Positions 11,441-24,847 of a DNA stretch of 64,000 nucleotides are shown piece after piece. Within the stretch, counting starts at the first letter, position 1; each line of letters begins with the position of its first letter. A program made the translations under genes and the position numbers. The notes beneath the pieces are model-generated. The model did no database searches. It saw only the letters and a list, made by a program, of their open reading frames with translations, and was not told the origin of the DNA. This DNA is from Cryptomeria japonica (lineage: Eukaryota > Streptophyta > Pinopsida > Cupressales > Cupressaceae). The stretch covers positions 185,994,169 through 186,058,168 of the forward strand of contig NC_081413.1 of NCBI RefSeq assembly GCF_030272615.1, read 5' to 3'.

Positions 11441-14400
11441 TTACTACTATATTACATATCACTTAACATGCCTATAGAAGGTGATTTAAAGTATTTCATT
11501 TTGCAACTATTTTATGCCCACAGAACCGTAGGTCATACAAGTTAGGTTGGGAAGGTCAAAAGAAAACTAGCCCATTGCAATAACATATTCTTACTGTCAT
11601 AGAATACTATACTTGAATCTTATTTTATGCCAAATATGGCACATATATTTGTGCAGGAGGTCTATTAAAATATTGGCTTGTGTAGTGGATTAATAAATTG
11701 TCCTTGTGTCAGTGACACAGGAACAATAATTAAATACAACATAGAATTGTATAGTTTGTTCAAACTTGATACATTAAACTACTGAGATTTAAGTTGCCAA
11801 TGTTTCACAGTAAGAGATTGATGTGCTACTTTCGAAGACACACTCTTGGTCTCGACTCTTTCAAAAATTGTTAAGTCTCACAGAATTTTTTCTGCTGCAT
11901 TTACACATCATTCCATGTGCACTAGTATTCATTAACTCTGCCCTTGCTAACATAAACTGTCTTATCTCTAAACACACTTTAAACCTTTATAAAGAAAATC
12001 CTCTTAACAAAAGTGTGTCCATGGAAACTATCTTCCTTATCCTTGGAGTATAATATATATTTTTAATACATATAATAAAATTATCTCCATATCTATGAGA
12101 TTGGATGGCCAATGGATTTAGTGAATCTGGTAGGCCACCGTCCATAACAATTGATCAGACTATCAAAGCTGTTGAACAAATCCTCTGTAATAAAAAAGAT
12201 TCCTATACAATGCCTATGTGATAAGACAAAATAAAACTAGCAATATAATAAACCATTGGCTGGTACACATAAGGTATCTAAGTTAGACCAAGGCCAAGAG
12301 TGTGTGAATGAAAAGAGATAAACATTAATCTATTTTTTAGATTTTATTAAAGTGTCTATCTTAACTTTTGCTAATCCAAACTAGAAGGTAGCATCATTAG
12401 AATTAAGTCATATTTTTTTTGTTGTTCTAACATCAATCTGTTAAGAATGGGATCACAAACAAAAGTATCTAGTATCATGTGCTCATCTTCCCTCACTCAC
12501 GCTAATGTAGGTCTTGATGTGACAATGTCCTTTAAGGGGATGTTGATGACCTATATACTTTTCTAATATAACCTACCATTATTGATAGGTTCACTTACAC
12601 TTGACACTCTACTCAAAATGTCTAGAAATGGCTGAGACACATTTTGGAATCTACCTCAAGGATGATTCAATAATTGAATTACAAAATCAACTATGCGTGT
12701 GTATGAACATGCCCTAGGTGCTAGGTATAAGTTGTACAACAATGGTGGGTTGTTATTTAGGTGATGGGTACTCTTTGAATGTCCAAGATGTCTAAACGTG
12801 TTCCATAAACCTTCATGGAGTGTGTGCAATGTCTTTGTGTCCATTCCCTTGGATCCCCCTTTATAAGAAAGCCATAAACCTTTTTTACCATTGGAAGAAA
12901 ATCAAGATTTTTAGGGCGTGAAATAGGTAAATGCTTGATAAGAAAAGTGAATTTTAAATTTATAGAATGTCAGCACATTAGTGGAAAGGCTAAGAATGAG
13001 TGAAGAAAGGTGTTCTATTGTGACAAATGGTATGCTCAATTGTGAGGTGTATGTTTAGGAATTGTTGTCATTTTATGCCTTATTTGACCAATTGTTTATA
13101 ACCAATCCAAAGGATCTTACATGGGCCCCTATGTTCAAAATATTTCTCTTTCTATTATACTGGTTTCTCCCTTATACTTTAGTAAATCATCTAAGTTGTC
13201 AAAATCCAAATCTGGCTAAACTTACAAGTGTTCACCATTGGGATTTAATTGTAAAACTTAAGAAGTTCATAAGTTCGCTCAAACCTACAAAATAATGAAT
13301 GAAGGTCAGCAAGTTATGAATGTCACCAAGTTTACTAGTTTGTGAACCTGTCAAAAGTGTGACAAGGGGAAGGAATGGTTCCATGTCTTTATAAATGTGT
13401 AGGCTTGTGAACTTGCCGAAAGCCCAATGTGATTTGAATGTTCACAAAAAATGTAGAAATGAAATATGATCCACCACATCAACAAATCCACCAAAGAATG
13501 AAAAAAGGATAAAGTTTTTCAAGTGTGTCAATATTTTGGTTGGTCCACAAACCATCAAACTTTCAAAAGGTTTTGGTTTTGTTTAAAATGTTGAAAAGTC
13601 AAGAGATTGAATTTTGGCAATTTGTAGAAGTTCATGAACCTTTACAAGTTGTAACAAAATAAAAATAATAAAGAGTGAAGGTTATGTCAATATTCTAGAT
13701 GGTTTGCAAACAATTGAAATCACTAACAAGGTTACAATTTACTTTAAATTAAAGATAAGTAAAAGATGATGAAGAGGTTTTTGGCTCTATGTCAAAGTTC
13801 ATATCTTTTGTGAAGTGTTGATAGAGAAAAAGGAGAAAAATGAGGAAGTTTGTTTTAGCATTTTAAATGGTACACAAACCATCGAAATCACAAAAAATAT
13901 TTTGTAATTCTACTAAAATGCCAAAATACCAAAATACAAAAGGGGAGCTCAATCAATGCAAAGGATGTTGAATTAGTGGTGGTAAACAAAGGTTTAAAGT
14001 ATAGATCAATTATCTAAGCTACCTACATGTACTCTTGGTTGTCCTTAATGATCTAGGGTATTCATTTGGGAGGGAAGTGAAAGATGCCAAAACAATTGAG
14101 CTTCACTTGTAGTTTAAACAAAAGGTGTTAAAGGGTATGAATGTCATCAACCTCCTAGTTCCTCGAAAAGGAACGTAACCTTTTCTTTTCTCTAGTAGTT
14201 TATTGGAGAATCTCTCCTATAACAAGAAAGCACATTTTAAAATGAGTAATGATAGTTCTTAAGCACTTCTAGGATATTATCCATGCAAGAAGATCTAGTT
14301 AGCTACTCAAATATATTAATTTTAATGGGATAAATTTTAGCATGTTTTTCCCTTCTACCCCTAGAAGAAGGTGAAGCCAATTGAAGCATTGAAGATGTAG

Positions 14401-16740
14401 TTGGACTTTCAATATCATTTTGTGTATAATAATTTTTTAAGACATTCTTGAGCCTTCACAATCAATAAAAGAACAAATTATTGCCTCTTGCACAATTAAA
14501 TATTGTGTTTTCTTAAAGAATTATAGGTTTCTCTTGTGAAAAATAATTATAGGTTTCTCTTGTGAAAAATAGTCCCTTTTTTAGCTACATATTTCTTCTC
14601 TTGACCTTTGTGATAGTATTCCATAATTTTTGTGAATGCAAATAAAATCTTTGAGGTTGTTTTACACTTTCTAAGTAGGTATAGGGATTCTTGTATAATT
14701 GGTGCATCACCATCAATTCATTTTTAAATATCAATTTTCCTCTATTCATCTTACTCAACAATTTAGTATTGGGATTAGGTCCTTGAGAGTGAATTAGACC
14801 TAATTACAAAGAGAATTGTCCCTCTTTAGGGAGTAATCTCTATCTTGCAAGTCGCAAACTAAAGAGACAACTCCATTGTTGTAGATGAGATGGATTTTCT
14901 TACCTTACAAGGTGCAATCTCAAATTGCTGCTAGGGATGATCCACTCTTAAAGGGATTAAAAAATAGCTAAAATTATTATTATCAAATGATAGTTTAAAG
15001 TAAGTGCAAAACAAGAGGAAAATGTGACAAGTATGCACTTTCTACCTTACATGTTGCTCACACTTTGGCATATTTATGAGCTACAATAAGTTAAGTATGT
15101 TAAGTAAATATAATTATATTTAGTATACCTAATAAAAGGATGCTAATAAAAATAAATAAAGGTTTTATTCTCAACCTTGTTTTAGTATACTTGTATTTTT
15201 TCAGGCATCTAAATGCACCAGTACAATTTTTATTATTGCAAGGTTGAGACACCATTTTCTTAAAGAATACCATCATATATGCACAATGATTCAATGTGTC
15301 ATAATATTCAAACTGTCAACTAATGGAGCTACCTATGAGGTACAACTATAATATACAATATTATTCAAAGAATAAACAATTGTATAATGTACACTCTTGT
15401 ATATTATGTTTTATTTTCTAATCACCTTTGAAAGTTATAACTGAATTTATATAAGATTTAAGTTTTTTCAAAATTAATTTGATTATGTGAAAAGAGTAAA
15501 AATCATAACTATAATATCAGTATTGACATAGTGTGATCGTACTTAACGTTGTTATTCCTACCATCGAGATTCTAACCCTAATTCATAACTCCAGATCAAC
15601 AATATTTACTCGAAAGAAAAAATCATAATTATAATGTTTAGACTTTCACCATTTAATAGACTCTCTATTAATAAAACATTATACTAGTATGATCAAATCC
15701 ATGGACACATTGAAATACTTAATACCTCTCCCTAAAAGAGAGTGCCTTAACTAAGTCTCAGTGATGTTACTAACTACCTTTGAAAAGGTTAAATTTATTC
15801 ATATTAATGACATTTCAGCTTAGGAAGACCTACCATGAAACCATTAAACAATAGCACAAATCATAGGGCTGCCTAAGAAAGGTGATGGCAAGGTTTAAAC
15901 AAAGTTAGGCTTAGCACATGATTGCAATGGAAATGTCAGAGCATTATAATGTGAGACTTTGACCATATAAGATTCTTACTTCAAATCACATATTTTACTC
16001 CTTGCTTCATGCATGACCTAACTGTCTATACTATAATAATCAAATTGTTTATAACATATCTTTATATTTTATGACTTTTTTTAGTAGCTTTAGACACTGT
16101 AATCTCTAATGGAATCTCCTGTCAACCCATGTATTGTGTTGTGTCTGATTTTCCAAGCAAAATGTTAAACAAAGTTCATGACATTCTGTGGATTATATAT
16201 TTGTAAAATTCCTTGTAATTAGAGAAATAAGTCCATGTTTGCTGCGCATATGATTTGTGACATTCTATAAAATATCTGGTGTGTTAAAAGAAGTTTATTG
16301 GAGGCAAGCGTGCACCCCCTTTCAAATTAATCCTTACATTTGGAAGATACAAAACTATTATCTGTGACATCTGTATCTGCAGAAACTATTAAATCATTAA
16401 TACAAACAACTAGGATTTCTCAAGGAACAATACTAGGTAAATGGGTTCTTATTGAAAAGGTCGCACAACAAATCTAAACGCTTTTTTCATTAAATTTTTA
16501 ATTATTCATTTCAATATTGTTGTGGGTTTTAGTTCTGTACTGCTATAAGCCTTGTTCTTGGTGATTTATGGCTATAATTTTTTATTTCATTTTCTAATAA
16601 TTATAGTTTTGATTAAATTAATATGGGAAAGTTTTGGATCTATAATTTCTGTGTTTTCTGCTGCTGTTTTTTATTTCTAAGACTTGGTCTCTTTTTGCTG
16701 TTAGTTGCTGTTAATGTTGTTATAGTGTTGTTTTTGCACT
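11441..16740. other. No recognisable gene
   Basis: About 5.3 kb of AT-rich DNA with only short, composition-driven open frames. It contains a perfect 26-bp tandem duplication at 14519-14570. Several phrases built on 'cacaaacc' and 'caagtt' recur between 13300 and 13900, suggesting old low-copy repeats. No transposase, polymerase, tRNA or rRNA signal was seen. Confidence 0.45.
14519..14570. repeat. 26-bp perfect tandem duplication
   Basis: Two adjacent identical copies of a 26-bp unit beginning AATTATAGGTTTCTC, at 14519-14544 and 14545-14570. Confidence 0.9.
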
Positions 16741-16926
16741 GTGGTTTCACTAATAGTTCTGCTATGTAAAGGGTCAGTGCCCTTGTTCTCACTACTTTAT
16801 TAATCAAAAACAAAAACAGTCATCAAGGTAAAAAGAAGAAGTGGTCTCGTTAATAGTTCTGCTAGCCCTTGTTTGCACTGCGTTATTAATCAAAAACAAA
16901 AACAGTTATCAAGGTAAAAAGAAGAA
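16741..16926. repeat. ~100-bp tandem duplication
   Basis: Unit 1 (16741-16840) and unit 2 (16841-16926) both begin GTGGT(T/C)TC, contain TAATAGTTCTGCTA, and end with AATCAAAAACAAAAACAG...AAGGTAAAAAGAAGAA. Unit 2 lacks about 14 bp in its first half. Confidence 0.85.
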
Positions 16927-17806
16927 AAAAGAAGAAGCTTTTGATCCGACTGAGAACCCTCTCGAGACACAAGGGTAGTTATATTATAAGTTTTTGGTGA
17001 GCATCTAAAATCCAAATACATCAAAACATCAGTATAGAGGCAATTGATCAACAATAAATTTCCCACACTTAAAAAGACCAGATTTTGAAAGGGTCTAGAA
17101 CGTATACAAAAGCAATGCAAGGACTGCCAAAACTATTTGATTTATTGTTCAATAATAATTATTATGTATATTTCAAAATACTTTTCAAATTATGAGATTC
17201 TATTAGTCAATATTAATTATCTTATAAATTTAAAAATACTTTTCATTTCAAATTTATTACTATTTTTTATTAATTTTATATAGAACAATATAGACACACA
17301 ATCTAATAATTTTATATATTAATCCAATTGAATTATGATATTGTGAAAAACTTACTCATAAAAGTCACTTATAATTCAGTAAAACCAACCTTAATTTTAA
17401 TTATCACTAGATTCTTGTGAACCAGTTAATCTGTAATAATTGAAGTAAAAGAAGAATTTATTTTTTTTGATCGGTAAAGGCAGAGCCAAGATTTATATTG
17501 ATTTGAATTAATTAATGTAGCTCCATAGCTGAGAGACATAGCATAAACCTATTCTCAGTAATCCCAACAAAAAATGGTTTCCAAAACAAGCAGAAGACCA
17601 TTATCATTATGATTCATCCTCTTTTAAAAAAAAAAAACCAACGAAATTATGCAATCTTAAGATAATAGAACTAAAAAGTTTATATGGCAGATTCCCAACT
17701 GCCTAGACAACAGAGAATTTAAACATAATAAGAAACCAAAATATGCTAAATACGACTATGGATTAAGTTTCAAGGAAAAAAATTTCACAACATCGAAGAG
17801 AAAGGC
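16927..17806. other. No recognisable gene
   Basis: AT-rich spacer between the tandem duplication and the unidentified pseudogene. Poly-A/T runs lie near 17460 and 17625. No coding or RNA feature was identified. Confidence 0.4.
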
Positions 17807-18583
17807 CTAGCTTGCACTGGGGGGATCAGGTTGTGGCAAATCAATTCTTGCTCTTCCTCGGCCTCGACCAGAGACCCGATGGCCTCTGTTTGAACTGCCC
17901 CTGCAATTCTGGTTACGACCTTGGCCACGACCAGAAACCCGACGGCCTCTATTTGAACCACCCCTGCAATTCTAATCAGCTTGGGGCTCTACATCTGCAG
18001 GTTTCATGGGCAGGATTCCATTGAGTCTTGCAAATTGGAAGAGATCCTCCTCTTTTCCCTGAACCTCTGGGTTCTCTCCTAGAAACCGCCATTTAAGGTC
18101 GCTCAAACCCACTCCAGCGAAGACTCTGTGTCTGTCCAAATCTTTCCCTTTCAAATCTAGCAAGAAAGGGTAATATTTTATGAGCTCTCCATGAGCGTTG
18201 AAAAGAATTCGGTCACATGGCCGAGGTGCTCCAGAGTCGTGAAGGGCCTTATTCAACATTTCTTGGAATTCCTAGAGAATTTCCTCAGGAAAAAGCTCCT
18301 TGGTGAGGCTCCATACAGCTTGCTTAGGTAGTTTTAGGTCCAACAAAGAAGCCACAAATCTAGAAGAGATGCAGGTGTTCTCTCGCGGGTACTCTTCCCT
18401 GTTCAAATGGGCACTACCCATAATCATCTTTACTGCTAGGAGAACTGGAGGGTCCGCATGAATGAGGGGACGCTTCAGTCTCAAATCTATGGTCTTTCTG
18501 AAAGAGACCTGACGTGTGGAGACATTGAGGGAAATGGGAGTGTCTGCCCCAAAGCATGAGGAGGGCCTTGGGCAGACACTCAT
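17807..18583 (-). pseudogene. Unidentified reading frame with RG-rich C-terminal repeats and two nonsense codons
   Basis: Read from an ATG at 18583, one frame runs about 259 codons to a TAG at 17807-17809, interrupted by two TAG codons (18272-18274 and just below 17972). Both would be CAG with one C-to-T change. The second lies at the start of a 21-residue repeat whose neighbouring copy has CAG at the same place. The N-terminal 170 residues look like a soluble protein (a LLDLKLPKQAVWSL segment, then an HGELIKYYPFLLDLKGKD segment) that I cannot assign. The C-terminus has two tandem repeats of the form QNCRG(G/S)SNRG(R/H)RVSGRG, RGG-box-like and possibly RNA-binding, ending in RIDLPQPDPPSAS. 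It is clearly more GC-rich than its surroundings. No promoter or upstream exon was identified. It may be a decayed host gene or a captured gene fragment. Confidence 0.5.
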
Positions 18584-18599
18584 AATGAATCCAAACGGT

Positions 18600-19120
18600 G
18601 CCTAAGTTGACATGGTTGATCAAAGGAAAACTGACAAGAGAGAAAAGAAACCAGAATGAAATATGAGAAGATTTTTGCAAGATAGGGATGAAGGCAGCGT
18701 GCAGAAAACACTTCGGCGGGATAATCGGGCTCACATCTCAACTCCGAATAATGAGGAGTGGATAAGCATTAATAACTCCAGCGAAGGTGGTGGAGAATAA
18801 TTATCCTAGGCAAGCCAAATCTCCCAGGTGCAGATAAAAAGAGAAACCTGCAAACAGCACATACCTAGAGTACAAAATGAAGGCAGAAGCCAGCTGGAGC
18901 TTCAAGAAGTGCAAATAGCAAGGGGCTAAGATAGGTTTAAGGGAAAGGTTGGTAGAAGCTAAACCGGACCCACCACAAACCCCAGGGCTAAGTGGAGGTT
19001 TGAATTCAAAATAAAAGTAGTCGTTAAACCAAACCCGCCAAAGGAGTGGGGGTAAAAAATAATACAAAAACTAAAATCTGCCTGCCTCAATCAAGATAAT
19101 AAAGACCATTTTTTTCAAGA
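18600..19120. other. Spacer between unidentified pseudogene and RNase H fragment
   Basis: Moderately GC-rich compared with the flanks, with short minus-strand frames that I cannot connect convincingly to either neighbour. It may contain intron or UTR of the same locus. Confidence 0.3.
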
Positions 19121-19122
19121 CT

Positions 19123-19570
19123 CTAAATGGATGAAACCTGCTGATCTGCTTTACCACTAAACCAATCACTCTGCTCCCACCAGTGAATGAAAGTTCCTTG
19201 AGCTTCTATTTTTGATAAAGCATCTGCCACTACATTAGCTTCCCTGTAGACATGTTTAGCTTCATAATGCTCAATTCTAGTCAAATTTTCTAATATTTTC
19301 TCTAAAATTGCTTGAAGTCTCCAGTTTGGAGTCTTTTTCTTTCTAATTGCATTTATTGCTATCTTCGAATCTCCTTCCATTGAGACATTTCTTAAGCCAT
19401 GATTGATGCAGTCCATCAAACCAAGTTGCAAAGCTGTGAATTTTGCTATATTATTGGTGTCTGGTGGGATAGGCTTTGCCATTTTCCCTATGATTGCTCC
19501 TGATCGATCTCTGATTACGTAACTTATTCCAGAGGGGCATGGGTTACCTCTGGAAATAATTGGTCATTCT
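19123..19570 (-). pseudogene. RNase H-like domain fragment (RVT_3 type)
   Basis: The minus-strand frame begins with an RGNPCPSGISYVIRDRSG-like strand pair near 19550. It continues through NNIAKFTALQLGL, a MEGDSK strand and a C-terminal REANVVADALSK block. This is the type-I RNase H fold found at the C-terminus of plant LINE polyproteins and in related plant proteins. Catalytic residues: the first aspartate (normally in FDG) is missing because the frame breaks before 19560; the glutamate of AE(F/Y).AL is lysine; the aspartates of GDS and VADAL are present. It is therefore truncated and probably inactive. No LINE reverse transcriptase was seen next to it on this strand; the LINE relic at 22.0-23.4 kb is on the opposite strand. 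Confidence 0.72.
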
Positions 19571-19574
19571 ATTT

Positions 19575-22020
19575 AAATTGAAATCTTGTATGTTTTGGTT
19601 ACTTAGATTATATACTCACATACATCACAATTTGGGAGGAGCATTTTTAACATCTTAAACAAAATAGTGAAAAAATGCATTTTCTCAAACTCTATGTAAA
19701 TTAGAAAATATTCTTTTTAAGTGAAGAGTTGATTAAAAAGTGTTCAATGGTGAGAAAACTCATCCATTATAAAATGATCCTTGTGTAGTAGTTTATATAT
19801 TTATAGAAATTAAGAATGCATAATTAAATTGTGTGGATTAATTATTGGATGTATGTACATATTTTGTTTGTTTTAACTTAATTTGAAAAAGTGTAAAAGA
19901 GACTTAATAATTATTTTGTTTGTTTATCTGGTTTTCACAATATTTTTTAAATCTTTATATTGAATATGAAAATCCATCTAGTAGTCAAAGAAAAATAGAC
20001 CTATTCTACTTCTAGTTTCATTAAATGAAATTAAATAATTATGTAATATTTTTATAAATAAATAAAATGTATTTTAGATTAATTCATCCAAAATAAATAT
20101 CTAATTCATCACACTAAATCAATTAAAATATTTTAATTAATTTAATACTATGAGTTATGAGATTGATTAAATAAATGCAGCTAAGTTTTAATCTTTTTAA
20201 ATAAGTTTTTCCATTTAAAATTGTATTTGTAGAATAATTAATATTCAATAAATTTAGTACATATTTCACCAAAAAAAAATTATAATGAGCAATAAAATTA
20301 TTTAGTAAACAAACCTACTATTACTAATTTCTTTGATGTCATTTCGTCTACAATTTGATTCTACTTAATTTCTTTATAGTATTCCTTTTAGAAATTTCCT
20401 TTGAGATATTTGTAGAGATTCCTTAGAAAAAAATCATTTGGGAAAAAATTTTATAGGATTTTGAGAATATAAGGTTTGAATGATATGAGCAAAAAGATCT
20501 GGTGTTTTTATAAACTATTGAAAATATTCAAAAGAATATCTAAATAGATGTAACAAGAACTCTTTGATTTGAAAAAGTGTGTCAATTTCACTAAGGAGTG
20601 GAAAAAATATCTAATTTTAAATATAACAAACAAGAAAATAAATCTACATTATTAAAATAAAAAATACTCAAACTAAAATAAACAAATAGCCATTTATAAA
20701 CTAATTAATGCAAATAAAAACAATCTAATAAAAACAAAAATGCATGCCTAGAGCAATATGTTTTAGATAAAGAGTTGACTTAATGTGACAATGTGGTCCT
20801 CAAAAATCCAAATCCCTTTTTGTTTGCACCTCTTGCTATGATCACATGACTTTTGAATCATTCTCAAAGGTAAGGAAAGGTTGGTAAAGGTAGATGGAAA
20901 CATTTGGGACTCAAAAATGTAATGATTGTTTAATTAAAGTAATTTTAAGAGCTATTAATGATATTGCTCTCTAGAGTAAATCCTCTTCAAAAGTAAACTC
21001 TTATGGATCATTAGGATTGCAAATGTGGAAATTAGTAGCAAATTTTAATTTAAAAAATATTTCAAGAATTCACTATTTTGTGAGGTTGGAATACCATTTA
21101 ACTCATATATTATTCTGCCTTTTTCTAATATCTATAATAATGAAAATGACAAATATTCATATGTGATGGTATTATATGACAAAAAAATAGCAAATCGGTG
21201 GCAAAGAGGACCTTATTGGTGTGGATTAAGGGCAACCACTTGGGTTGACAAGTGAGTTTATATATGCACAAAAAATGACACTTGACAAAGAATTAAATTT
21301 TCATATTAGGTCATTTTCCTCACACATAACAAGATTTGTGTTATTTCTCGCCAATGACCAAATTTTAAGAGTTGAAGTAATCAATGGAGAGAATAAAATG
21401 GAATGAAATTTCAAAGGTGTCTCGCATTAAAGTATAGCTTTTTAGCACATCAAAATTTTAGCACTTCCAACTAAAAGTTAGTTTGGGTTAAAAATATATT
21501 ATGAGTGGATTCACTCCTATTAAAAAAACACCTAAACCATAAATCTTCCAACTAAAAGTTTTCACTAAATATATATGTAGCACCACTTTGGTATTAGTTT
21601 ATAAAGATATTAAAAAATAGATTTTTTATTAGTGTTTATGTTTTTTATTCACTAAAAATAAGGAATCTGCACCAAAATATAAGATTTGTTGTCTTCTCAA
21701 GACAAAATGCTAATGTTTATTTAAGATTTTGAAAACAAATATGATGTGCTAGAGGAGGGATTCCATGTCAAAAAAATATAATCATTTTCTGTCTAAGATA
21801 AATGGTTAAGACAAAAGTGGACGTCCTTCAAAATAGTTATGTTTTCAATACATGCAACTTAAAAAAAATCCTAAAAATATATTTTTTTAAATGAAAATAA
21901 AATAATATGAACATTAAATTCCAAGTGCTCTCTTAACCTCCTTATTAGCATTTTATCAACAATTAAATTATAATCATGAAGTCATCCATTCAATGGATTT
22001 TAGTAAAAAAACCAAGAATG
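19575..22020. other. AT-rich region without a recognisable gene
   Basis: Very AT-rich sequence with no domain-bearing frame on either strand. No LTR ends, inverted repeats or RNA genes were identified. Confidence 0.45.
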
Positions 22021-22029
22021 GTCCTTAAA

Positions 22030-23420
22030 TTAGATCTATCAAAAGCTTAGGGTAGGGCGTCTTGGCCTTTCCTTATGATTGTTCTTCAAAAATATAGTTT
22101 TAAAGGGATATTCCTCAAGTTAATTTTAACTTGTGTTACCACCCCTACTTGCTTTGTCTTGTTTGATGGTGTTCCAAGAGGTTTCTTCTCTTGTGGTCAA
22201 GGACTTAAACATGGTGATCATCTTTCTCCCTTTTTGTTCATCATTATAAATTGAGGTTCTTAGGAGAAATATTCAAAAAATGATTGACCAAAAGCTACTA
22301 AAAGATACCATGGTGGCTTCCTCTCTTTCCCCTAAATCCCACCAACAGTTTGTGGACAACACTATTCTCTTTGGAGAAGATTTTAATATTGAATCTAGAC
22401 ATTGAAAGGCTATCTTAGAAGGCTATGCTAATATTTCTGGTCAATACATAAATTACAACAAAAGTAAGGTCTACTTCTTTAATGCTTTGATCAACTAATC
22501 AAAGATAGAGTTATGAGGACTCTAGAATGCCAATTTTTTGTTCTTTTGGCCTATTATCTTGGCCTGCCTTTAATCTCCAAGAAGCCTAATAATAACCACT
22601 GAACCAAATCATTGAATATTTCAAAAGAAACTAGCAAGTTGGAAGGCTAAACTTCTCATCCAGATTGGAAAATTACACCTCTTAAAGGTTGCATTACAAA
22701 AAATCCCTATCTATTATATATCCATCTTTAAAATCCCTACTTCTATAGCAGATAAAATTGAGCAGAATCAAATAAAATTTATATGGATAGGAATTGAATG
22801 ACACTCCATAATTTATCCTATTAGCTGGGAAAAAGTGTATACCCCTAAATAGAAAGGAGGTCTTGATATAAGATGTAAATTAAATTATCCAATAAAGCTC
22901 TACTAGCTAAAATTGGGTGGCAATTCCTAGAAGGTACAAAGGACTGGATCAAAATCCTAAGAGCCAAACACTTGAATAATGAAGATCAAAGTTTTTTTCT
23001 TAATAGTTATGAACTCCCTATTGGATCAGTGATACAGAATAATATTTTGAAAATAAGAAATGTGATAAGAAAAGAAGCAAGAAAGAGAGTTGGGAATGGA
23101 GAGAAGAATGTTTTTTAGCAAGATATTTGGAACAGTTCCCCCCCTTATCTTTTTTTAATGGCTTAAATAGAATTAAATATAATTTGTTAATATCATTAGG
23201 AAGGAGAATGCATGATTATGTCCAATGGGATGGTGAAAAACCCAAATGGAAAATTTTTATCGAATAGCTTCAAGGAGGTGGACAATTAAGAGGAAGAAGA
23301 CAATAAAACTATAATGCAAATTTATAAATTCTCAAAAAAAGAATTGGATATTATCTCTTCTATGTCAGGGAAAGAGAGAATGAGTGGATCTAGACTTTGC
23401 TTCCTTTTTGAAGTCTCTTT
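22030..23420 (+). pseudogene. LINE (L1-type) reverse-transcriptase pseudogene
   Basis: The plus strand retains the order of plant L1 reverse-transcriptase motifs across broken frames. Near 22160 is a GVPRGFFSCGQGLKHGDHLSPFLFI block (family: G..R.GL.QGDPLSPFLF). Near 22340 is HQQFVDNTILFGE, where the catalytic F(A/V)DD is VDN. Then come GLPLISKKPNN (family LP.G.....) near 22565 and a LLAKIGWQFLEGTKDWIKIL-like region near 22905 that matches the segment before the zinc-binding end. Numerous stops separate the blocks. The second catalytic aspartate is lost, so the copy is inactive. No poly-A tail or target duplication was identified. Confidence 0.7.
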
Positions 23421-23429
23421 GTTAAATAT

Positions 23430-23947
23430 GATTATTATTTGTTGGAGAAGACTTCTCTATTGAACACACCATAGGACTATGAGGGGGGTGAATTAGTCTG
23501 GACCTTAAAAAACTTTACCTATAATCCTTTAAACATCAAATCACAACTAAATTATCTTTTCAAATATGAAACATGAAACCATAAAGCACAATGCACACAA
23601 GAACACCAAATTTGCATGGAAAACCCAAGAAGGCCAAAACAATGGTGAGAATAACACTCACAATATGAATAACTAATTACAATTTTTTAGGCTCAAGACC
23701 AAGGATCTCACTACACCTAACAGGACTTGCAAAAATAAGGTGCACAACCTTAGGGAAAGATACAAGGGAACTGCATTATTAAGATACACAATCTCAAGGC
23801 AAGATACAAAGAACTACACAAGTTGCCAAAGGGCTCACTGTCTTTTGTTAGGTATAGGGAAATAATGAATTGAAATGAACAAGATCTTTTGATCATGAAA
23901 CTATCCTTGAACCACTGTATCAAGTGAACAATATCATATAAATATAT
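23430..23947. repeat. Possible truncated LTR fragment
   Basis: Around 23487-23510 is CTATGAGGGGGGTGAATTAGT, close to the TGAGAGGGG(A/G)GGGTGAATCAGT block in the LTRs at 39775 and 45924. Downstream is non-coding. The segment ends where the Tat-type LTR begins at 23948, so an older copia-type LTR may have been cut by that insertion. Ends not defined. Confidence 0.35.
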
Positions 23948-24600
23948 TGTAGACACCTAAAAATGTCCCATTAATCATGTACTAATTATTCCTCTAATTG
24001 ATTAAATAATTATTTAATTAAGTTAATTAATCTTATTCTTCTATTTCATATTTCCTCATCATCTTACTAATTGTTTAATTTCCTATTTTGTCATCATTTA
24101 ATTATTTTAACCATTTTCTAATATTAATTAAATATTAATTATTTAATTAATTCTGATTAACTCCCCAATTTAAATAATCTTTATTATTTAAATAAATTCA
24201 TTTTCAATTTCTATCTCTATTCATCTAATCATTAACCCTCTTCTAAATATTAATTAAATATTTATTATTTAATTAATTGTAATTTTAATCCTTTAATTTA
24301 AATTATAATCTTTATTATTTAATTAAATTCAATTTCTAAATAATTAAATAGTTTCTTTAAATTATTTAATTAACTGAATTATTCTTCAATTCCAAATCCC
24401 CAAATTCTAATTTGGTTTAATTTCATATTCTTCAATTTCATTCAAATTCAAATTCTTCTAATTTCTTCTAATTTCAAATACATGTGCATGATTTCAAAAA
24501 TCAAATTGAAAATCAAAGTCAAGTTCTAAATATATTTAAATAACAAATTAAATTTAAAATAAATTCAATATTTTTTATTTGTTTTTTTGGTCTATCTGTG

Positions 24601-24707
24601 GATCACGCAATCGCTCTGTTAGGATCACGCAATTGCTCTGACAGAATTACACAATCGCTCTGACAGAATTACGCAATCAGCCATACAGGATCACGCAATT
24701 GCTCAGG
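24601..24707. repeat. 22-bp tandem array in LTR
   Basis: About 4.8 copies start at 24601, 24623, 24645, 24667 and 24689. The unit is roughly GATCACGCAATYGCTCTGACAG; the central ACGCAAT and GCTC vary least. Confidence 0.88.
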
Positions 24708-24847
24708 TATCATCACACATTCATTTTTGTCATAGTTTATTTCTCTTTTTTCTGTGGAATTTATTGGGTTACTAATTATCTGTCTGCAGCCTATAGCGAA
24801 TTTACAAAGAGGATCAAATTATTATTGAATCATAAACACTCATGCTC

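Noticed and set aside
12656-13295. Two 60-80 codon frames (minus 12656-12844, plus 13062-13295)
   Set aside because: Isolated, no recognisable motif, length expected by chance.
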